NCBI GenBank assembly: GCA_026419775.2
Contig: JAOPGA020001476.1
Location: forward strand, 1 to 20,618
Source: Acrasis kona
Lineage: Eukaryota; Heterolobosea; Eutetramitea; Acrasida; Acrasidae
Length of the DNA: 20,618 nt
Direction of reading: 5' to 3'
Position 1 is the first letter of the stretch; each line of letters begins with the position of its first letter. Below the pieces are notes generated by a model. It did not search any database. It saw only the letters and a program-made list of their open reading frames with translations, and was not told the origin of the DNA. This document shows positions 1 through 9,421 of the stretch, in pieces. The position numbers and the translations under genes were made by a program.

Positions 1-758
1 CTGCACACACTAGTGCTATTAGATAGCAGACCATAGCAATTATATGCTTCGCATCTCTGTCCATAAAAACCTGAGTTACAAGCGCATGTATTAGGATTTA
101 TACATGTTCCGTTTGTGCTGCATACAGATGTACTGTTGAATATTGTTCCATAACAGTTATATGCTTCGCACTGTTGACCATAAAAGTTTGCATTACATGA
201 ACATGTATCAGGTGCAATGCATGTACCATTCTTCGAACACACAGATGTGCTGTTAAATAATGTACCATAACAGTTGTATGCTTCGCATCTCTGTCCATAG
301 TATCCTACTTTACATATGCAGTTATCTGGAGATATACATGTTCCATTTGTGCTGCACACACTAGTGCTATTAGATAGCAGACCATAGCAATTATATGCTT
401 CGCATCTCTGTCCATAAAAACCTGAGTTACAAGCGCATGTATTAGGATTTATACATGTTCCGTTTGTGCTGCATACAGATGTACTGTTGAATATTGTTCC
501 ATAACAGTTATATGCCTCACACTGTTGACCATAAAAGTTTGCATTACATGAACATGTATCAGTTGCAATGCATGTACCATTCTTCGAACACACAGATGTG
601 CTGTTAAATAATGTACCATAACAGTTGTATGCTTCGCATCTCTGACCATAGTATCCTACTTTGCATATGCAGTTATCTGGAGATATACATGTTCCATTTG
701 TGCTGCACACACTAGTGCTATTAGATAGCAGACCATAGCAATTATATGCTTCGCATCG
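1..758. repeat. Higher-order tandem repeat, 351-bp period (three 117-bp EGF modules per unit)
   Basis: Copies start at 1, 352 and 703. Each 351-bp unit encodes three EGF-like modules of 39 codons. By eye the first two full units differ at only about five bases. The third copy matches closely for about 55 bp (703-758) and then diverges into older modules. This is a recent in-frame expansion inside the coding exon, probably by unequal exchange, and it may continue past the left edge. Confidence 0.9.
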
Positions 759-3302
759 CTGACCGTAAAATCCATTTTTACATACACATGTATTAGGATT
801 TATACATGTTCCGTTTGTGCTGCATACAGATGTACTGTTGAATATTGTTCCATAACAGTTATATGCTTCGCATCTTTGGCCATAAAAGTTTGCATTACAT
901 AAACAAGTGTTAGGTGAAACACAAGTACCATTTGTAGAGCAAACTAACGTGCTGTTCGAAATAATACCATAACAATTATATGCTTCGCATCTCTGTCCAT
1001 AGTATCCTGGCATACACGAGCAAGTATTGTAACTTACGCATGTACCATTCCCACTACAAGCTGACGTGGATGTACGGTTTTGTCCAAAGCATGAAAAATC
1101 ACCACAACTACTTCCAAAAGCAGTCGGAGAACATATGCAATTATTGGGTGATATACAAGCCCCATTTGCTGTACAAACTGAACTACTATTATACATCACT
1201 CCGTAACAATCATAAGCCTCGCACCTCTGCCCGTAGAAGTTGCTTTTGCATGTACAAGTATTTGGAGCTGTACAAGTTCCGTTGCTGGAACAAACAGATG
1301 TTTGATTAAACATTGTACCGTAACAGTTGTAAGCTTCACAATTGCTGCCATAATATCCACTTTTACAAACACAAGTGTTTGGAGATATACACGTCCCGTT
1401 ACCGGAGCACGCTCTGGAGCTATTAAAAACATTACCGAAGCATTGATACGCTTCACATCTCTGCCCATAGAACCCTGGATTACAATTACAATTGTCAGGT
1501 CCGATGCAAGATCCGTTCGTAGAGCATCCAACATTGCTTGTAAAAAAGGTGCCGTAACAATAATAATTCTGACATTGAGCACCTGAAAATCCTGGATTGC
1601 AGGTACAAACATCCGGACTAGTGCATGTTCCATTTGAACTACATACTCTACCTATCGCATGCTCTATACCAAAACAATAGTAGTCTGAACAAAGTGTCCC
1701 ATTATATCCAGGTCTACATATACACTTGTAAAGATTAGCGACAATAAAATAAAACATTCACTTACTTTATCAGGGGCCACACAGCTCCCGTGTCCATAGC
1801 AAGAGTTGTTTGTATCTGTGTAAACAAATCCATTACAATTATATAAATCACAGTTGGGACCATAATATCTGGAAGGGTCTGTACAGTTACAAAGGTTATA
1901 TCTTTCAAATTGTAAGTAACATCAAAATGAATGTATATTACTCTAAACAAGTCCCGTTTCCACTACATACCAAAGGATTGTTTGGTACTTTACCGAAACA
2001 GTCGTATGCTGAGCAGTTCTTGGCTGTATATCCATTGATACATTGGCAGGTCTGATTGTTTATGCAATATCCGTTTCCGAGGCAATTTCCCACTAAGGAA
2101 CAATCATAATCCGTCCGAATAAATATATTCACTTGCATAGCTATGGATGCTATTTGTTCCCACTCACCTCTGTTTCCAGCATATACTGGCGAGCCAGCAT
2201 TACTTGTTCTATCCCAAGCTCCAATTCCAACAAAGGAATCAGGCGAATCACAGTTATTTTCATTCTGAAGATTACATGTGTTGTTGTGAAAGTGAACTTA
2301 CGTTGCCCATAAAACCCATTCTAAAACTATTTCGAACGTACGATGGAACTGCAATCTGGTTAACTCCTTCCCTGTTACAATTGGGTTGTAAAGTAGAGTT
2401 GACACCGGCCCTAAATGTAAAGTAACTCTTGAAATTAATTTAGATTTCATACCATTTAAGCCATCCCTGTCTTCCCTGCGGTACCCAAGATATAAAATTA
2501 CTTCCTTGATTAAATAGAGACACCAATGTCATCGGCTGGAATTTTGTTGTGTTGAGATTTAATGAAATGTTTGTGATTATCTAGTTTTTAGTTGCTTTGT
2601 AAATAAACGTGTTTACATCTGATTTTCTTGGTGTCAGCTGCTGCCCTGTAAAGTACATAAATGTGAATGGAACATCGTTAAAAGCATAAAATTTTGTGTT
2701 CCCAACGTCTAAATGTTATTGTATGTATTGGTAGGAGTACTAACCTAAATCTAAAATGTTTGTGGTGTTGAACGTTGTTGAATTATCGGTCCAATACGCC
2801 GAGTTGTATGTAAAGATGCTAGAATCCCCATTAATCTTCATAACAAGAGTATATCCTTTATTAACCATATCGCAGTACGCCTGGTATGTAACTCCCACTA
2901 TTGTTACAGATGATAGCCAATACCATCCATTTGGAGGCGTTAATTGATAAAATATTGTCCAAAACTGATAAATATCTCTACAGCTTCTAGAAGGCTTTGA
3001 GCTAGCTAAAGTACTGTTAGAATTGCGTGCGCTATCAACTAACATGAGCCGTCTTGATATACCATAATCTTCGAGCTTGAATATGCAAGCATCATGATGG
3101 CAACGGCCACAGCCGTGAGGTAACGCATTTAGACTTTCTATTTTTGGTAGAATTGATATTCTAAAGGAGGAGGGAAAAGAATTTGTTATAAATGCGGGTA
3201 AATATAAATCGTAATCGTTGCGATTAGAATATAAAGAAAACACTGTTCAATAACATTATCTATTGGTGTCAAAAAGTTTATATTACTGTTAGCCAAATCC
3301 AT
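1..3302 (-). CDS. Fibrinogen-like domain plus tandem EGF-like repeat protein (5' part; C-terminus beyond left edge)
   Basis: I read eight exons on the minus strand: 3287-3302, 2745-3242, 2617-2708, 2453-2580, 2302-2410, 1942-2264, 1766-1901 and 1-1724 (continuing). Introns are 36-44 nt, GT-AG, and phases agree throughout, giving about 1,008 residues in the window. Residues ~70-290 resemble a fibrinogen C-terminal-like domain: SCRDIYQ, NGWYWL, YQAYCDM, GYTLVMKINGDSS, AYWTD, then SFVGIGAW. About 17 EGF-like modules of ~39 residues follow, each with six Cys and the pattern CYGxxxNSTSVCSxNGTC...FYGQRCEAYN, rich in N-glycosylation sequons. Such proteins are normally secreted or surface-bound and bind ligands or other cells. 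The start is uncertain: the chosen ATG gives a 16-nt first exon and no hydrophobic signal peptide, so an upstream exon may be missing. An alternative first intron (3161-3243, 83 nt) is also in frame. The domain type is clear; the exact function is unknown. Confidence 0.82.
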
Positions 3303-3444
3303 TTATGACATCTTCGATCACAATTTATTATTCGCTACTAAATTGGTAAGTTTTGGTCCCCTCAATCAAGATCTGTAGTGCAATTTTACGAAATACTTAT
3401 TAACGGAATCTCGGCCAATTCAACAGAAGTCTGGAACCGTTGTG
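3303..3444. other. Upstream region of the EGF gene; no gene seen
   Basis: AT-rich sequence between the presumed start of the minus-strand EGF gene and the plus-strand coding-like relic. It should hold the EGF gene's promoter or a missing first exon. I see no TATA box and no signal-peptide-like exon I can support. Confidence 0.4.
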
Positions 3445-3932
3445 ATGCCGAACAAATCGAAATATAATGAACAACTTGTATTCTCACCTAATGGCAAATT
3501 TATGAAACGTGAGACATTGATCGCCATTGAAGGTAATTCTACAGTCAACTCCTACCCACTATTACGTTAGCAGGACCAAGTTACAAACACGCACCAAGAA
3601 TTCATGCACAAAAGCTGGCGCAAATAATTGCAATAAAGCCATGAAATATATACAGCGAACAAGCTAATTAGAAATCGGAAACAATTCACAGTACAAATTA
3701 TCAAACGATAGGACAGAAGTTGTATCCTGAACAGCAAGATACGTAGACAAGCGAAAATCGAAGAAATGTGGTTTATCTTGATGGAAGGAAAGAAACATAT
3801 AAATCATTAGAACCGCTGCTAGCAGAACATCCTCGAGAAGAATCACTTAACAATCTATCGAAAAATATCGAGAACAACATTAAAAAGCTAGATAATGTAA
3901 AGAATAAACAACAAGAAGACCTTCCTGATTAA
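3445..3932 (+). pseudogene. Broken coding-like stretch, origin unknown
   Basis: The plus strand carries protein-like sequence from MPNKSKYNEQLVF at the left to a charged, Lys/Glu/Asn-rich end (ENNIKKLDNVKNKQQEDLPD) that closes on a TAA at 3930-3932. Composition and codon use look like coding sequence, but the stretch is interrupted about four times, so I call it a relic. Short splicing events like those of neighbouring genes do not rescue it convincingly. I recognise no domain. It may be a decayed host gene or part of an old mobile element; an integrase fossil lies at the other end of the window, but nothing links the two. Confidence 0.5.
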
Positions 3933-4014
3933 ACATTCAAAACCTCCTTCTTCTTGATGGAATTTTGATCATTTATCGCTTTAAGTTGACATCATCTAGG
4001 TGAGGAGAAAAAAT

Positions 4015-4020
4015 TTATTT
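4015..4020 (-). terminator. AATAAA poly(A) signal overlapping the stop codon of the RGS-START gene
   Basis: The coding end reads CTC TAA ATAAA on the minus strand, so the stop and the AATAAA hexamer share bases. The 3' UTR must be very short. Confidence 0.55.
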
Positions 4021-5415
4021 AGAGTTTAACATCACTTGTATCCCATGTTTTGCCTCCGTTTGTTTTTTTCAAGTAGTCATTCAACGTGTCTTTCATTCTG
4101 TGTTCATCTATGATGATTCCATTATCCTCCATGTTCTCCAACAACTTCATCATACCGTCTTGCACATCAGAGGCTACAGGTTTTAAACCTAACTTTATAA
4201 TTGACGCGCTATCGAGTCTACTCATAAAGTACAACAAAATAACGGTAAATCTGCACGAATTGTCAGATACTAAAGTAAATCATCAAGTTAAATGAATGGG
4301 CTTACCATGATTCACAACAGTGCTATAATTGAATTTTAATTGTTGCGATCTTACTGCATCTTTATGTCTTCCATATCCACTTGTACTCTTCATGATCCAC
4401 ATGTAACATTGTCTTTTTGTGTCATAGACAATTGAGTTCATCAGGTTGCACTCGGCGTCTTTGAAAATTGGTATGCCGATTGTATGCTTATAAAAAGACA
4501 ACGACACTGCGTGCTCATCTTGTTTCTCAAATGTGTGAATGTCTATGAACTTGTTTCCCGTTTGTCCTCTATCCCAGTATTTCCTCCTTCCGTCAACCTA
4601 AATATTAAAAATTATACGTAAAGATCAACCTACACTCATCATGGCATGAATGGTCCTCTCGGCACTATATGGAAGGCTTCCGACGAATTTTGCGAGAATG
4701 ACCTTTTCTCCTATTGAGGTTTTAAGAGGTTTATGGCTGATGTAGGAATAAGCGGTTCGTTCTTTCTCGTCCATCTTTGTTTGTCGTAAGGCATCCCAAA
4801 TCGGCGAATCCTCGCATAGTTTTAGAACGAGCTTGACATCCTTATATGTTACGACTTTAAATGGTAAATTAATAAATACCTCATCACTAATGCATTTAGT
4901 TGTAAAGTCGGAGGCGTAGGTCGGTAGTACAAGCTCAGCTCTCTTTCCAACCTTGTATTTGCTCAAAAATAAGTTTCCCCTCTTCTTAACAAAGTCTTCG
5001 AAGTCTTTAGAACGAATGTACCCTGGCAGTGTTAAAGCTAAATAACTAAACAATTACTAGCAAACGCATCCTCTTTCAACTCTCTTGTTACTACAAAGCT
5101 CAAGTCATCAAAGATGGAGCTCGAGAGTTTATGTTCAGATTGACCGTCGATGACAGAGCACAAATAGTTCCTCACTGCCCCTGATATATTTATCTCATTT
5201 GAACCTCCCTGCTTGATGTACCTATCACAAATACTTTTTGCAACTGTTTGAAGCTCATCAGCCTTCCCAATCGAAGAGAAAACTTTGCAGTCCTTTAGAA
5301 ATAAGAGGCAATCTTCATTGAAACTTCTCTTTAGGTAAACAACAAAGTGGTCACATAAAACATCATCGCTAAATACTGCCTCGAATGTAAAACAATAACC
5401 GGTCAGTGATGTCAT
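4019..5415 (-). CDS. RGS domain - START-like domain protein (429 aa)
   Basis: Four exons on the minus strand: 5058-5415, 4634-5022, 4306-4597 and 4019-4269. Introns are 35, 36 and 36 nt, all GT-AG and in frame. Residues ~10-135 form an RGS domain: FEAVFSDDVLCDHFVVYLKR, LLFLKDCKVF, EINISGAVRNYL, and the hallmark end DAFARYIRSKDFEDFV, which exists only after splicing the first intron. RGS domains speed GTP hydrolysis by G-alpha subunits. Residues ~180-390 resemble a START lipid-binding domain: SPIWDALRQTKM, GRRKYWDRG, the hydrophobic strand ending in VILLYFMSRLD, and a closing amphipathic helix. The combination suggests a cytosolic regulator coupling G-protein signalling to lipid or membrane. 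The methionine at 5413-5415 begins nine residues before the RGS domain. The RGS call is strong; the START call is moderate. AATAAA overlaps the stop codon. Confidence 0.85.
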
Positions 5416-5743
5416 GATGTTTATATTTAGGCAGCTTGACTTTGACAAAAACAGTTATTACAAAATTGGAATTGTATGCCTCAGGAGAATATTTAGATTA
5501 GAAGAACGGAACCCTAAGAATAAATTCGGCCTGTCCAGGACTTTTTTTTTGGTAAGTCATGATGAAGTAATTTCATTAACGTATTTTGATCCAGCGATAA
5601 AGCAAAATTGTTTTGGATTCGGATCCGTTGGGTTACCAACACCTATTATTATGCTATGCTTCTGTTCGAACAAAATTCTTGTTTATAATGGTCGTCGCGC
5701 GAGGTTTAACAAAATTTAGTCTAATCATTCAATGCAAAGTGAA
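5416..5743. other. Intergenic region between orphan 3' end and RGS-START start; no gene seen
   Basis: About 330 bp between two minus-strand genes. It should hold the RGS-START promoter and the orphan's 3' UTR. A plus-strand open frame crosses it, but it has no recognisable protein features and contains a homopolymer T run, so I do not call it a gene. Confidence 0.5.
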
Positions 5744-6290
5744 TCAAAGTAATTTATTCTCCAACATGGTAACAGTCTTGGCACGAGAACAAGGCATCAT
5801 ATTCTTATCATGATGAAGATGGGTTAAATCCAATACGTTTGGCTGAATCATGCATAGCCAACCTCTTGTTGAATCGATAGGTCCTCTTATCCTAGTATCG
5901 TCTTTCAATTCTTGCTCAATATTAATGGGAGAAATTTGTAATTGTCGCTGGAGAGTTATGTTGGGCTACTTCTTGATCAGAAGAACAGATATTGGTAGCA
6001 TTTCACTATGATATTATCAACCATCCTGATTGCATGAACTTTGTGTATTTGTGTAAAATCCCAATTTCTCTTTTTTTCTTGAAGACGGAGCTGTCGGTTC
6101 TGAATAGGTATCTGGGTAATTGGTAAGTACCTATTGTGGATGTTTGAGCGTGCAGATAGGTGGCAATACTAAAGCACTTTAAATTTGATCAGAGCTTGAT
6201 GTTTACAACACCATCAAAGTGCAGAAAGGGAATTTCGGCCAGCGGAGAACCCTCATTCAAAGAGTTACCTTTTACAAGAGGAACAAACAT
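5744..6290 (-). CDS. Three-exon orphan protein (155 aa), unknown function
   Basis: Exons on the minus strand: 6207-6290, 6007-6168 and 5744-5965. The two introns (6169-6206, 38 nt; 5966-6006, 41 nt) have GT-AG ends, phase 0, and the same size as neighbouring introns. They remove every stop between the ATG at 6288-6290 and the TGA at 5744-5746. The product starts MFVPLVKGNSLNEGSPLAEI, has a basic middle (RLQEKKRNWDF) and ends AKTVTMLENKLL. There is no signal peptide, membrane segment or motif I recognise. It begins only 60 bp downstream of the ARPC4 stop on the same strand, so it may use a compact promoter there, or be read from the ARPC4 transcript. Exon ends are inferred from frame and consensus only. 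Confidence 0.6.
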
Positions 6291-6350
6291 TAAAAAAAGT
6301 TGTACAAAAGTATATAAATATCATCAAAATACATTTCTCTCTTAGAGCAT

Positions 6351-6981
6351 TTACAAGAAAGATCCCAAGAACTTCTTCGCAACAAGACGGGCCCTCACGT
6401 TTTGTTGAATCTTCATGTCCTTAACGTCTTTGTCGATATCTTGAATAAAGTCTAAAATGAACTTGATGAGTTTGTCTTTGAACATTTGTTCGGCGTGGAA
6501 GTTGGTAATCAAGAAGGAGATGTCATATCCCTCGACTGGCTTTCTTCTAAGGATGTAGAAATCTTCGGCACGTTGGGTCAAGAAGCGCATGTAACGCTTT
6601 GACAAGATCTTTTCTGCTTCGTCGCTCTTACGGAATGAAATGCTGACGCGTATGGAGTTGATGCTTCCCTCTACCATTACTCTTTCAAATCCAACTTCGT
6701 CTTGTCCGTCTAGATTCTTCCGGTTGTATTTTTCTCTTGTGATAACGACTGGGTTCAACAAAAGCTCCTTGCTCGTTCTATAATTTTAAGATCAAAATTA
6801 AAGGAGGAAATTGTCGTACCCTGCTTCGACCTCGGGTTTGTTGTGTCTTTCAACAATTTGAGAGGGGAAATTCTCCAGGCACAAAGCAGCTTCTAGTGTG
6901 GTCTTGATGCAATCGATGTATGGAATTTGGTTAGTAGCCTATCAGAAAGTTAACGAGGTTGGCTAATCGAACACTCACCAT
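6351..6981 (-). CDS. ARPC4: Arp2/3 complex subunit 4 (p20-ARC), 182 aa
   Basis: Three exons on the minus strand: 6979-6981 (the ATG alone), 6820-6938 and 6351-6777, with introns of 40 and 42 nt. The spliced protein matches ARPC4 along its length: [84 protein letters not shown], and the C-terminal helix with [10 protein letters not shown]. Length is near that of the animal protein (168 aa). A short insert (about residues 58-68, [13 protein letters not shown] region) accounts for most of the difference. ARPC4 forms the core of the Arp2/3 complex with ARPC2 and supports branched actin nucleation in the cytoplasm, as expected in an amoeboid cell. The first intron directly after ATG is supported by family alignment, since the next codons begin the conserved N-terminus. 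Confidence 0.95.
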
Positions 6982-7349
6982 GTTTTATGGAAGGGTGACG
7001 TCTGGTTTTGTTCTTTGGACGGGTCAACCTAGATAGTGTTACAGATTGGTCTATATGGTCATTACAACGTCTAATGTCTGATGACATTTATTTGCCCCTG
7101 AAAGGTAGCAGTGTTTTTATGTATTAAACCAATGGATAGCTTTGTTATAAGATGGATTTATATTTTGGATACAAGGAACTATACACTTGTGGGCTAGTAG
7201 TATACACACATGATTTGGAACTGATTAACAGACTCAAACACACACATTAAAATCTCAAAATGAATATATATTTACAGGGTGTAACAATGGATTTTATTTA
7301 CAAATAACAAAATCATTAATGTTTATATTTTTAAAAAGCCTCTTCATGA
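6982..7349. other. Intergenic: P450 3' UTR and ARPC4 promoter; no gene seen
   Basis: AT-rich spacer between two minus-strand genes. A CCAAT-like box occurs near 7129, and an AATAAA (minus strand, 7293-7298) could serve the P450 transcript. No open frame with protein-like features. Confidence 0.5.
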
Positions 7350-8876
7350 TTACTCTTTATTTTTATAGCGTATCTCTATATTTCCTTCTTTGAATGGACC
7401 AACCTTTAAGAATTGTTAGTTTGAACAAAAACACATTCGCAAACCTGTAGCGTCCATTTCATTTTATCCGTCTCCGGCTCCTCTTCAGTTTCCACCTTCA
7501 TATCAAACGATGTCAACAATAAACAAACCATAATTTTAATTTCATTTTTCGCAAAAAATCTTCCCTACAATTTTGTTAGTAACAATAGTTTTAAAGTAAT
7601 AATTGCGTACCGGACATAAATTCGCACCACCACCAAATGGAAGGTAAACAGAACTTAAAGGTATTGATTTTCCATTCTTCGCTATTACGCTACTCGGCAT
7701 ATGTAAGAAGCGATCCCAAATGAACGTCTCGGGGTCTTTGAAAAAGTGTGGGTCATGATGTGAACTAGCGAGCAGCATTAATCCCCTTGCCGGTAATTCG
7801 TATGATCGTCCGCTGCTCGATTCAAAGTTGTGCTTCTTCATGCACATTCTGGACGATAACACACCAAAGTGCAGCCTTAAGGATTCGCTTACGATGGCAT
7901 CGACTTTCTTCAAATTGGAAAGTTGTTCGTATGGTATCTCCAATGCACCGCCGTCGCTTCGCTCTCCAAGGACATCTCTGATTTCATCTAAAACCTCATC
8001 TCGTACACTTTGGGGCTGTTTTAACAGGTGATAGATGGTCCAAACGGTTGTTGTGATTGTATTTGTTAAGGCTGCCCATCCAATAATACTCATTGCATTT
8101 CCGAGTTGAATGGAGGAGAGGTCTTTAATACCTTTGAATGCATCGTATCTCTTGTGCAAAAATAAACAAGCATCATCCTCTGGTCTTGGTACAAAATTAG
8201 TAGCAAATGAATCTCTAATGTCAAAAAGGCCAGTCTTTTTCTTGACGGCAAAGGGAATGTTGCTGGCAATTATGGCAAACTTGTCATCAAACGGGAAGAA
8301 AGTTTTGGCCATCTCTTTGAAATTGCAATTCTCGCCATAAACTGCTCTCAAAGTAACAGAGGATATGATGTCACCCACCCACTCAACGAGATTAACCTTC
8401 TTCCAATCTTTTGATCTAAAGTTTTTAAAGTCCCTCTGAATAAATGTGTTGGCACGTTCGGTCAGAACTGGAAGCTCTTGTGATTGTAGTCCGTGGTGAA
8501 TATCGTGGATCAGTGTATTATTGGTTTGGTCGTCCATCCTTGGCAGGGTGAATGCCCTGTTCCCAAACTCAATACCGACTTCGAAGAAGTTGAATGTTTT
8601 GGGGGAACTGTAAATTTTTGCAACATCCACTGGGTTTGTGACAACAGTAATAAATTGCCCCATGACGTAAATTGTGAAAATGTCTCCATACTTTTTTGAA
8701 AGCTGAGCAATTTTGGCCCGAGGGTCCATGCCATACTCGACCGCAATTCCCACAAAGGGAATGTAACCACATATCAATGGTGGCCCTTTGGAAATAACCT
8801 TTCGATGCACCTTGTTGAAAAACAACATCAAGGCGACGTATATAATGGCCAACAATATGAAAGCTTCTGTTATCAT
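7350..8876 (-). CDS. Cytochrome P450 monooxygenase, CYP7/CYP8/CYP51-like style (479 aa)
   Basis: Exons on the minus strand: 7611-8876, 7445-7564 and 7350-7403; introns of 46 and 41 nt with TACTAAC/ACTAAC-like branch sites. An N-terminal membrane anchor (residues ~3-20, FILLAIIYVALMLFF) is followed by a PP-containing hinge. Helix I is GNAMSIIGWAALTNTITTT and lacks a clean AGxxT, as in the CYP7/8 group. Helix K has ExxR as ESLR; the PERF-like segment is WDRF. The heme loop FGGGANLCPGRFFA, with the Cys thiolate ligand, is created only by splicing, because the first intron falls between Pro and Gly. The end, EIRYKNKE, resembles the terminal strand of CYP7-like enzymes. It should be an ER-bound, NADPH-reductase-dependent oxidase, perhaps of sterols, fatty acids or oxylipins; the substrate cannot be told. 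An AATAAA lies within the last codons. Confidence 0.93.
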
Positions 8877-9421
8877 CTTGGCAGATTGTTCTTGTTATTA
8901 ATAAATATGAACATCACGACAAGGCTAAATATGTCGTCATTTTTTTACAACATTGGATTGATTCGGTAATGTACTATTTCTAACTGTGAATCAGGCAGAA
9001 TAGCGGAAGTTTTGAATAACCACACTACTTCCTGTTTTCTAATGCCGAAATTCGAACCGCCATTGCATTCCAGTTACTTTGAATATGGTACTTCTACAGA
9101 GGGTATCTCCTACAAGATATCTCTTCGCTTAATCTCACATCTATTATCTTAGAAAATACAAATACTGTATTATCTATTGTAATTTGAACGACTAAGTATT
9201 CAACTTCTCGCTTTGTAGAATTTTAATCAAACTTCTAATCAAACAAGTAGTTTATTTTTGAATACTTTATACTATGCATGGTTATCATAGCAATGACCAT
9301 GTTGCAGCGATTTTCCAATAAGAGGATTTTATTTCACATAATAGGAAGTCGACGTCAAGTTAAAAATAAAAGTCTTCAGTATAAAAGGGAACAAAAGCCA
9401 CAGAGATAATCATAAAACAAA
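8877..9421. other. Divergent intergenic region, P450 (minus) and CWTC protein (plus) promoters
   Basis: About 545 bp of AT-rich sequence with no protein-like frame on either strand. It holds a clear TATA box for the plus-strand gene near its right end. No TATA is evident for the P450. Confidence 0.6.
9380..9387 (+). promoter_or_regulatory. TATA box (TATAAAAG) of the CWTC-module gene
   Basis: TATAAAAG lies 34 bp before the ATG at 9422, followed by an A-rich leader. This is the best core promoter motif in the window and implies a short 5' UTR. Confidence 0.6.

Noticed and set aside
1196-1633. Open 145-aa minus-strand frame
   Set aside because: It is a shifted frame of the EGF exon. The true frame has the six-Cys pattern continuously.
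1-1700. Regular repeats suggesting a CRISPR or satellite array
   Set aside because: The 117/351-bp period is explained by in-frame EGF modules on the minus strand; there is no repeat-spacer alternation.
3163-3302. Alternative N-terminus for the EGF gene with a membrane-like segment (CFLYILIATITIYIY)
   Set aside because: It would need an intron with no GT donor before the good acceptor at 3161, so it cannot be joined by normal splicing.
3445-3932. Reading the broken stretch as an intact gene with reassigned stop codons
   Set aside because: All three standard stops end well-supported genes in this window, so a changed code is not supported.
5414-5719. Plus-strand 101-aa open frame
   Set aside because: It has no protein features, overlaps the RGS-START start region and includes a T homopolymer; it looks like chance.
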